From Lysobacterales bacterium CG02_land_8_20_14_3_00_62_12 (GTDB lineage: Bacteria > Pseudomonadota > Gammaproteobacteria > Xanthomonadales > Ahniellaceae), in contig PEUI01000400.1 of NCBI GenBank assembly GCA_002785585.1, forward strand, positions 439 to 6,169: DNA of 5,731 nucleotides, written 5' to 3'. Under the pieces are notes generated by a model. That model had not been told where the DNA came from. It ran no database searches and saw only the letters and a program-made list of their open reading frames with translations. Positions 1 to 4,974 of this stretch are shown in pieces (positions within the stretch are counted from its first letter, which is position 1; each line of letters opens with the position of its first letter). The position numbers were made by a program, and so were the translations under genes.

Positions 1-68
1 CCCACCCTTTCCCGAAGCCCTGCACCTGGTGCTTGACGGCGAACCCTGGTTCGCGCTTCAGTGTCGGC
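1..68. other. Unassigned left edge upstream of the response regulator
   Basis: No complete gene lies here. Plus frame 1 reaches a TGA at 34-36, which could end an upstream gene, but only 11 codons are visible. The regulator's own frame (frame 3) is open back to the window edge, with TTG at 33 as a possible alternative start. No clear Shine-Dalgarno sequence or promoter stands out before ATG 69. Confidence 0.4.
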
Positions 69-2471
69 ATGAACCATGCCGGGTCCACCGTAGAACTGCC
101 CGCCCTCGCGCAAGACTTGGCGCAGCGTGCGCTGCGCGTGATTCCGGACTGGCCAGTCATGGAAATGGCGCATCTCTACGAAGAGACCGACGCCCTGGCC
201 AGTTGCGCCGATCAGCAGGGACAAAGCGCCATTGCCGATGCTGCCGTCGAGATGACGGTGTATCTCAGTTCCCTGGTCGAAACCGGCGGTCAGGCGAGCC
301 CGGCCCAGCGGGATCGGGTGACGGCGTTGGCGCACGCGCTGGCGGCAGCGGGTGGGCAAATAGCCGCCGCGCCGACCGCGTCGGCCGCGCCCAAGACCGA
401 CCAGCGCAAGTTTCCGGTGGTGCTGTATGTGCGTCCGGACGAGCGCGAACTGGCCGGTTTGAGCCAACAACTGGGGCACGAGCGGTTTGTGGTGCAAAGC
501 ATTGCCGATGCCAATCGCGCCCTTGCCGAAGCCCGCAATCGCACGCCGGACGCAGTGATCGTGGATATCGCCATGGTCGCGTTGCTGCCGCGATTGCTCG
601 ATAGCGCCGAACGCGGCAGCGGCAGCGGCAGCGAACGGCGGCGACCGTTGGCGCTGGTGTTGAACGATGGCGGTGATGTGCGCCAGCGCTTGTTCGCCGA
701 GCGCGCTGGCGCCGACGCGGTAATCGAGGGCGCCAGCGCCGAAAAAGTGGTACAGCGGTTGACCGCGTTGGTGGTGTCGCAGCATCGCGACGACGCGCGC
801 GTTTTGATCGTTGACGATGATCGTGACATGGCGATGTTTTGCGAATCGGTGCTGCGCTACAAGGGCATGACCACGCACATTGCGGTGACCGCGCAGGCGG
901 CGCTGGCAGCGCTAGCCGAGTTTCGGCCGGACCTGGTGCTGCTCGATCTGTATTTGCCGGATATGAATGGCATCGAGGTCGCACAACTGATCCGCGAGCG
1001 GCCGGACATGACCTTGGTGCCGATCATTTTCATGTCCGGCGAGGACGATCTCGACAAGCGTTTCGACGCGATTCGCATGGGGGGTGACGATTTTCTGGAA
1101 AAGCCGATCAAGCCCCGGCATTTGATCGCGTCGGTGAGTTCGCGGGTCGGCCGTTCGCGTTTGCTGGCGGCGACCACATTCAATGGTGGTCATCCGCTGG
1201 CCACTCCAGGCCGGGTCGATCGCGCTACTTTGGTCCACGAAGTCGAATGCGCACGGCGCGGTGAGTTGGGCGAGTGTGTCGGGCTCGGCCTGCTGGCGGT
1301 GGACGATGTGCCGAAGCTGGCGCGGCGGCTGGGTTTTATCCGCACCGGTGACTTGTCGCAAGCGATCGTCGCCGCTTTGGCACTAGACCCAAGTTGCCAG
1401 GCCGGGGTTTGCGTGTTGGGTGAGTTCACTTTCTTGCTGTTGCTACCGGTGAGCAGCGAGGGGCTGCTGAAAATTGCTGGCGACCATCTCCGAAAACGCC
1501 TGCAGAGCCGTGGTTGGTTGTCGTCCGAGTCGCCGGTCGAAGTGAGTTTTACGCTTGCGGTGGAGCGCATCGACGAATCCTCGGTGGCAATCGACGACGT
1601 GTTGCTGCGCTTGAGTGCCGAAGCACAATCGGCGCAGGAGCAAGGCGGTGGGCAAACCCAGTGGCTGGCCGCGCCGGTAACCGGTACCAGCGAAGTGCCA
1701 GAACAGAAGTTGGCGCGCGCGCTCTTGCGCCATCCGTTGACCGATGCCACCACGCGCATCGAGTTTCGCAGTCTGGTGCCGATGCGCGGTCGCCATGCTG
1801 GCCAATTTCTGGCGCAACTGTCGTTGGTGGCGCCACGCAGCCACCTGGCCGGGGCGATCAGCGCCAAGCAATTTGTGCCGATTGCGCGTGAGCTGAACAT
1901 GCTCAAGAAACTCGATCACTGGTGGATCGACGCGGTCTGCAAGCGGATCGCCGTCCAGATCGCCAAGCACGGCGAAACCCGGGTGCTGGTGCCGATTTCG
2001 GTGGACAGTCTGGCGGAACCAGCGTTTGTCGATTGGCTGGTAGCAGAGTTGAAAGCGCGCGCGATCGATGCCGATAGCCTGGCGTTGATGTTCAGCGTCC
2101 AGTCGCTGCTCGACGACGTGCCGCGCGCCAGCCGTCTGCTTGAACAACTGCAATTTTCCGGCACCCGCATCTGCCTTACCGGCTTTACCAGTTGTGAGCA
2201 CGATCAGCTCCGGCTGGCGCGCTTGGCTAGCACCTATGCCAATGTCATCAGTCTGTCGGCGATCGATCCGGTGCACAGCGAACGGTGGCCGGAGTGGCGG
2301 CGCAAATTGATTGCGGAGTCGTTGCGCTACGGCAAGATCGTCGTGATCGAGCGGGTGGATTCGGCCAATCACCTGGGCGAACTGCTCAAAGACAACGTGC
2401 ATTACGTCTTTGGCGATGCCGTCGGCGCGTTCAGTGCCGAGATGATTGCCAGCGAGATCCATCTCGGCTAG
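69..2471 (+). CDS. Response regulator: degenerate REC - REC - degenerate GGDEF - degenerate EAL
   Basis: This is an ~800-residue cytoplasmic signalling protein with no signal peptide or membrane segment. Numbering is from ATG 69. Residues 1-95 are helical and Hpt-like in size but have no H-x-x-K-G phospho-site; 96-114 form an Ala/Pro linker. Residues 115-238 are a receiver-like fold that keeps an Asp (D166) but lacks the conserved Thr/Ser and Lys. Residues 243-358 are a canonical receiver: acidic D249-D251, phospho-acceptor D293 in LLDLYLPDMNG, S323 and K345. Residues about 380-548 are GGDEF-like, with the signature reading GEFTF at 451-455. Residues about 563-798 are EAL-like: the EAL site reads FLA (580-582), NxS has become PIS (P642), and the DDFGTG loop reads TGFTSCE (704-710). 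Diguanylate cyclase and phosphodiesterase activity are therefore unlikely. By analogy with FimX-type proteins it could bind c-di-GMP or partner proteins under phosphorylation control (inference). No histidine kinase is in the window. The start is uncertain: TTG 33 is in frame, the frame is open to the edge, and no good ribosome binding site is visible. Confidence 0.9.
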   Translation: MNHAGSTVELPALAQDLAQRALRVIPDWPVMEMAHLYEETDALASCADQQGQSAIADAAVEMTVYLSSLVETGGQASPAQRDRVTALAHALAAAGGQIAAAPTASAAPKTDQRKFPVVLYVRPDERELAGLSQQLGHERFVVQSIADANRALAEARNRTPDAVIVDIAMVALLPRLLDSAERGSGSGSERRRPLALVLNDGGDVRQRLFAERAGADAVIEGASAEKVVQRLTALVVSQHRDDARVLIVDDDRDMAMFCESVLRYKGMTTHIAVTAQAALAALAEFRPDLVLLDLYLPDMNGIEVAQLIRERPDMTLVPIIFMSGEDDLDKRFDAIRMGGDDFLEKPIKPRHLIASVSSRVGRSRLLAATTFNGGHPLATPGRVDRATLVHEVECARRGELGECVGLGLLAVDDVPKLARRLGFIRTGDLSQAIVAALALDPSCQAGVCVLGEFTFLLLLPVSSEGLLKIAGDHLRKRLQSRGWLSSESPVEVSFTLAVERIDESSVAIDDVLLRLSAEAQSAQEQGGGQTQWLAAPVTGTSEVPEQKLARALLRHPLTDATTRIEFRSLVPMRGRHAGQFLAQLSLVAPRSHLAGAISAKQFVPIARELNMLKKLDHWWIDAVCKRIAVQIAKHGETRVLVPISVDSLAEPAFVDWLVAELKARAIDADSLALMFSVQSLLDDVPRASRLLEQLQFSGTRICLTGFTSCEHDQLRLARLASTYANVISLSAIDPVHSERWPEWRRKLIAESLRYGKIVVIERVDSANHLGELLKDNVHYVFGDAVGAFSAEMIASEIHLG
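615..632 (+). repeat. Three tandem copies of GGCAGC encoding a Gly-Ser tract
   Basis: Three perfect 6-bp units in frame encode G-S-G-S-G-S (residues 183-188) in the response regulator. They are followed by a short E-R-R-R basic patch. The tract lies in the degenerate first receiver, between the Asp166 strand and the next beta strand, so it reads as a flexible loop insertion. Such repeats can change length by slippage, here in steps of two residues without breaking the frame. Confidence 0.75.
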
Positions 2472-2486
2472 GGCGACTCGAACATG

Positions 2487-2529
2487 CCGACGGTCTGGTC
2501 GGAGCGACGATGCCTGCCGGTGCCGACCA
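2487..2529. terminator. Weak hairpins in the convergent intergenic gap (possible terminator)
   Basis: The 116-bp gap 2472-2587 separates the convergent stops of the response regulator and the peptidase fusion. TGGTCGG (2496-2502) pairs with CCGACCA (2523-2529) across a 20-base loop. Alternatively, CCGAC (2487-2491) pairs with GTCGG (2498-2502) across a 6-base loop. AAAAGTTTT follows at 2529-2537, giving only a short interrupted T-run on either strand. The position suits a bidirectional terminator, but the structure is weak and could be chance in GC-rich DNA. Confidence 0.25.
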
Positions 2530-2587
2530 AAAGTTTTATGGTCGCGCCGCGCACCACCGCAACCTGCGCTTCAGCCCAGCCAGCGCA

Positions 2588-3607
2588 TCAACCCAGCCAG
2601 TACCAATGCCAGGGCTCGTAGACCACGCCGTGGGGGTTGTTGCGCGGATAACTCAGCCGAAAGCCAAACCGTGCGGCGTTTGCCTGGAGCCAAGCAAAGG
2701 CCGGCGTCGTTTCAAATTCAACTTCTGCGGGCGCGCAGCCGGGGCTACCGAGATCGAGCGCGCGACCGCTGTGGTGCTCGCTGTAGCCGGGCGCGGTGTT
2801 GACTTTGAGAATGTCGTCAAGGGTTAAACCGCGCGCCAGTTTGCGTCGGAAAATATCGGCCTGATAGGCGACGCTGCGAAATCCGGAAATGGCTTCGAGG
2901 GCGATATTGGCGGCAGCGGCGGCCGGCCGCAGGCGCGACCAAGCCTGCAGCGTGCCGTGTTGCAGCCACAGCGAACGACCGACGTAATCACGGCCGGCAT
3001 AGTGCAGGCGCAGAGGCTCCGCTACCGGCGCCAGTTGATGTTGCTCGGCATAGTCCACCGGTATCGGTAGCGCAGCGGCGGCTTGCGCGATGCCATCGCC
3101 GCCATCGCCGCCATCGCCGCCAGGGCGGGCTGCGGCTGCGCTGGTGCCAAGCGGCTGCCAATGCCATTGGCCATCGCGATCCAGCGTCGCTCGGTTCGCC
3201 AGCAACCAACATCGTGCCGTGGTTGACAGCGGCGCGCTGGCCTGGATGCGCGGCGCAAATTGGGTCAGCATCTTGAGTGCGCGGCGGCCAAGTCCCTGGT
3301 TTCGGGCACTCGGCGCCAGCCAGAGCCAGCCGCGCGGCGCAGCACGCGGCGTGCTGGCTTCGATCAGCATCAGCCCAACCGCCGTCGGCGTGGCCCATTT
3401 GTTTTCGATCAAAAGCCAGCGCGCACGTTGCGGCGTGACCGCTGGCCACTCCGCGCGACCGCGGGCAACTTGCAGCAGGGTCTGTGCACGGCCATGATCG
3501 GCGCCGGTGATCAGCGGTCGCAGTTGCAGCTCGGTGCTATTCCACATCACCGCTGGCGCGGCGCTGGTGGCACCCTGTCGGGTATCAACAAACGGCTTGA
3601 CGTGCAT
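2588..3607 (-). CDS. GNAT-like domain fused to VanY/M15B-type D,D- or L,D-carboxypeptidase
   Basis: This 339-residue protein appears to have two parts. Residues about 26-154 look like a GNAT acetyltransferase: a beta4 strand GWLWLAP leads into R102-N-Q-G105-L-G107, which fits the acetyl-CoA pyrophosphate loop, and a second strand and helix follow (ARCWLLANRA). A Gly/Asp/Ala linker spans about 155-181. Residues about 185-339 form a LAS/M15B peptidase: SGFRS (241-245, Arg244 substrate-contact type), SEHHSGRALD (276-285, zinc ligands H278 and D285), and a terminal EPWHW (catalytic base E331, zinc ligand H334). All zinc-site residues are present, so the peptidase should be active on a peptide with a terminal D-Ala, probably a peptidoglycan fragment. 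No signal peptide is visible, suggesting cytoplasmic action as in VanX-like dipeptidases or muropeptide recycling (inference). The acetyl acceptor is unknown. It is the last gene of the four-gene unit, starting 10 bases after the DUF4177 stop. ATG 3547 is an alternative start that keeps both domains; neither start has a strong Shine-Dalgarno sequence. Confidence 0.88.
   Translation of the reverse strand: MHVKPFVDTRQGATSAAPAVMWNSTELQLRPLITGADHGRAQTLLQVARGRAEWPAVTPQRARWLLIENKWATPTAVGLMLIEASTPRAAPRGWLWLAPSARNQGLGRRALKMLTQFAPRIQASAPLSTTARCWLLANRATLDRDGQWHWQPLGTSAAAARPGGDGGDGGDGIAQAAAALPIPVDYAEQHQLAPVAEPLRLHYAGRDYVGRSLWLQHGTLQAWSRLRPAAAAANIALEAISGFRSVAYQADIFRRKLARGLTLDDILKVNTAPGYSEHHSGRALDLGSPGCAPAEVEFETTPAFAWLQANAARFGFRLSYPRNNPHGVVYEPWHWYWLG
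3093..3122 (-). repeat. 9-bp tandem repeat in the GNAT-VanY linker
   Basis: The plus-strand unit CCATCGCCG occurs three times perfectly (3093-3119), followed by a partial CCA. Read on the minus strand it encodes a G-G-D-G-G-D-G-G-D-G tract at about residues 163-172, exactly in the linker between the GNAT-like and peptidase domains. Nine-base units keep the frame, so copy-number change would only vary linker length. Confidence 0.85.
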
Positions 3608-3617
3608 GCTTCGAAGC

Positions 3618-3809
3618 TTAGTGCGGGCGCTTGAAAATCAAGGTGATGCGACTCAAGTAATTTCCGGGCGTGGGCAGTGGCGCGACCAATTCCCAGCCCT
3701 GGGCACCGAGCCGGTTGAGTTCGCTGGCGAGTGCTTCCGGATCGGGTGTCATCCGCAGAAAACCAGGCTTGACCCGCAAAATGGTGTATTCGAAGCGTGG
3801 TTCACTCAT
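3618..3809 (-). CDS. DUF4177 family protein
   Basis: This is a small 63-residue protein. It opens with a strand (FEYTILRVKP), continues through an amphipathic helix (EALASELNRLGAQG), carries the family hallmark LGAQGWELVAPLP, and ends in a strand with a terminal FKRP. That layout is the whole of the DUF4177 domain, at the usual length. The family has no established biochemical function; no signal peptide or membrane segment is visible. The start is well supported: ATG 3809 has AGGA at 3821-3818, 8 bases upstream, and overlaps the stop of the preceding RHH gene as ATGA. The open frame continues upstream to 4058, but that extra 83-residue stretch is Arg-rich and overlaps the RHH gene in another frame, so it is rejected. 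The peptidase fusion gene follows after 10 bases. Confidence 0.85.
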   Translation of the reverse strand: MSEPRFEYTILRVKPGFLRMTPDPEALASELNRLGAQGWELVAPLPTPGNYLSRITLIFKRPH

Positions 3810-4006
3810 GACTGGATTCCTGGTTTGGCTTTGGCCTTGGTTGGCGGATCGAGTAGCCGACCGGCGCGGCGCAAGGCGTCGCGCAAGACGTATTCGATTT
3901 GCGCGTTGACGCTGCGCAGTTCGTCGTCGGACCAGCGCTGGATCGCGGCGAGCACGGCCGCGTTGATGCGCAGCGGATAGGCTTTCTTTTCGGTCACGGT
4001 CGGCAA
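3806..4006 (-). CDS. Arc-like ribbon-helix-helix small protein
   Basis: This protein has 66 residues from TTG 4006, or 63 from GTG 3997. A short beta strand (KKAYPLRIN, residues 7-15) is followed by helix A (AAVLAAIQRWSDDE, 16-29) and helix B (RSVNAQIEYVLRDALRRAGR, 31-50), then a Pro/Lys-rich tail. Helix B closely resembles that of phage P22 Arc (RSVNSEIYQRVMESF), supporting a dimeric RHH fold. In Arc, Gln9, Asn11 and Arg13 of the strand read DNA; here the aligned positions are Ala, Pro and Arg, so binding specificity or even DNA binding may differ. The SPFH stop TGA (4009-4007) directly abuts the TTG, and the gene's own TGA overlaps the ATG of DUF4177, so it is translationally coupled on both sides. 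From memory of the family, similar RHH proteins with a DELRS-x-NAQIE signature sit next to SPFH genes in several phyla. It could be an autoregulator or an SPFH partner. The start codon is uncertain because no Shine-Dalgarno sequence is evident for either choice. Confidence 0.85.
   Translation of the reverse strand: MPTVTEKKAYPLRINAAVLAAIQRWSDDELRSVNAQIEYVLRDALRRAGRLLDPPTKAKAKPGIQS
3818..3821 (-). promoter_or_regulatory. Ribosome binding site of the DUF4177 gene
   Basis: AGGA on the minus strand lies 8 bases before ATG 3809, inside the end of the RHH gene. It fixes the short DUF4177 start over longer readings of the same frame. Confidence 0.6.
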
Positions 4007-4870
4007 TCAGTAGATCGAACCGGTATTGACGATCGGCTGGGTGCCACGCTCGCCGCACAGCACCACCAGCAGGTTGGACACCATCGCTGCTTTGCGTTCT
4101 TCATCCAGTTGCACGATGCCTTTCTCGGCCAATTGCGCCAGCGCCATGTGCACCATGGTGACGGCGCCTTCGACGATTTTGGTACGCGCGGCGATGATTG
4201 CGCCAGCCTGTTGACGTTGCAGCATCGCTTGGGCAATTTCCGGCGCGTAGGCCAGATGGGCAATACGCGCTTCGACCACTTTGACGCCAGCGCTGGTCAA
4301 GCGCTCCTGAATTTCCTTGCGCAGATGGTCGGCGATTTCCTGGGTATGGCTGCGCAGCGACACCGTGTGACCATCCTGCAGATCGTAGGGATAGCTGGTC
4401 GCCGACTGGCGCAAGGCGGCCTCGGTTTGGACGTGGACAAAGTTCTCGTAGTCATCGACGGCGAAGGCCGCTTCGGCGGTATCGACCACTTGCCAGACCA
4501 CGATTGCGGCGATTTCGATCGGCGAACCGAGCAGGTCGTTGACTTTGAGTTTGCCGGATTCAAAGTTGCGGATGCGCAGCGATACCGGCCGCTTGGAATA
4601 AAACGGATTGGCCCAGCGCAGTCCGGAATCGCGTACGCTGCCGATGTAGCGGCCAAACAACTGCATCACCACGCCCTGGTTGGGCTGCACCATGAACAGG
4701 CCGAACCAGCAAAACAGCGTGACCACGGCGAGCGGCACCGCCAGCACCCGGAAGCCGACGATAAACAAGGCCGGCAAGCCGACCAGGCTGACCAACAACA
4801 ATATCAACACGACCGGGATGCCGGCCAGACTGTTGACGGGACGTTCGTAGAAAGTGGCATTCTGGTTCAT
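4007..4870 (-). CDS. SPFH/band-7 (prohibitin-stomatin-like) membrane protein
   Basis: This 287-residue protein belongs to the SPFH/band-7 superfamily, whose members oligomerise on membranes and organise microdomains or protease partners. Residues 16-40 and about 42-61 are two hydrophobic segments, probably a membrane hairpin or two spans. The SPFH domain follows from about residue 62: VQPNQGVVMQLFGRYIGS, GLRWANPF, RNFESGKLKVNDLLGSPIEI, VVWQVVDTAEA and DDYENFVHVQTE. After it comes a charged helical, probably coiled-coil region (about 174-262). The C-terminus (LLVVLCGERGTQPIVNTGSIY) matches my memory of a strongly conserved end in the SPFH subgroup that neighbours RHH genes. It is the first gene of the minus-strand unit. 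ATG 4870 is chosen because AGGAG (4884-4880) lies 9 bases upstream. A longer reading from TTG 4927 would translate the promoter and palindrome and is rejected. The cargo or partner cannot be deduced from the sequence. Confidence 0.93.
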   Translation of the reverse strand: MNQNATFYERPVNSLAGIPVVLILLLVSLVGLPALFIVGFRVLAVPLAVVTLFCWFGLFMVQPNQGVVMQLFGRYIGSVRDSGLRWANPFYSKRPVSLRIRNFESGKLKVNDLLGSPIEIAAIVVWQVVDTAEAAFAVDDYENFVHVQTEAALRQSATSYPYDLQDGHTVSLRSHTQEIADHLRKEIQERLTSAGVKVVEARIAHLAYAPEIAQAMLQRQQAGAIIAARTKIVEGAVTMVHMALAQLAEKGIVQLDEERKAAMVSNLLVVLCGERGTQPIVNTGSIY

Positions 4871-4879
4871 GTTGACGGG

Positions 4880-4884
4880 CTCCT
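4880..4884 (-). promoter_or_regulatory. Ribosome binding site of the SPFH gene
   Basis: AGGAG on the minus strand, 9 bases before ATG 4870, is the best Shine-Dalgarno sequence in the window. It decides the start of the SPFH protein. Confidence 0.75.
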
Positions 4885-4899
4885 GGGTTATCGGTCGAA

Positions 4900-4927
4900 A
4901 AGATATCACAGTGATATCTAAATGCAA
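4900..4927 (-). promoter_or_regulatory. Candidate sigma-70-type promoter of the SPFH operon
   Basis: On the minus strand, TTGCAT (4927-4922) and TATCTT (4905-4900) are separated by 16 bases and could be the -35 and -10 boxes. Each match is moderate (3/6 and 4/6). Transcription would begin near 4893, giving a leader of about 20 bases that carries the AGGAG. The AT-rich patch stands out from the GC-rich surroundings and is fully overlapped by the palindrome at 4901-4919. Confidence 0.45.
4901..4919. promoter_or_regulatory. Perfect 19-bp palindromic operator candidate
   Basis: AGATATCAC, a single central A, and GTGATATCT form a perfect 9+1+9 inverted repeat. Each arm contains GATATC, and the two GATATC cores are 11 bases apart, so they lie on the same helix face. 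It covers the putative spacer and -10 region 31 bp upstream of the SPFH start, a typical place for a dimeric repressor to block transcription. No candidate dedicated regulator gene is in the window, except possibly the RHH protein encoded in the operon itself. Confidence 0.7.
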
Positions 4928-4974
4928 TAGGTGATTGCGGTCGGCCAGGTGCGCTCAGCGCCGCTGCCCGAAGC

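Noticed and set aside
265..984. Minus-strand open frames of 179-239 codons over the regulator's N-terminal half
   Set aside because: Arg/Pro/Ala-rich low-complexity products antisense to a well-supported gene.
1443..2462. A 339-codon open frame on the minus strand opposite the response regulator
   Set aside because: It is a shadow of high GC3 codon use; its product is His/Arg/Gln-rich with no recognisable domain, and the plus strand encodes clear receiver, GGDEF-like and EAL-like domains there.
3608..3617. Perfect 10-bp palindrome GCTTCGAAGC between DUF4177 and the peptidase fusion
   Set aside because: Too short for a terminator stem once a loop is allowed, with no T-run after it; more likely chance in a 10-base intergenic gap.
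3618..4058. Longer reading of the DUF4177 frame (146 codons)
   Set aside because: The extra N-terminal stretch is Arg-rich, overlaps the RHH gene and the end of the SPFH gene, and the internal ATG 3809 has a proper Shine-Dalgarno sequence and an ATGA overlap.
3899..4921. A 340-codon plus-strand open frame antisense to the SPFH gene
   Set aside because: The product is rich in His, Gln and Asp with no known domain; the minus strand encodes an unmistakable SPFH protein with a good ribosome binding site.
4871..4927. TTG 4927 as the start of the SPFH protein
   Set aside because: It would translate the palindrome and promoter region; ATG 4870 with AGGAG 9 bases upstream is much better.
4957..4967. 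CAGCG-C-CGCTG dyad after the propeller gene stop
   Set aside because: A one-base loop cannot form a hairpin and no T-run follows on the minus strand, so I do not call a terminator.
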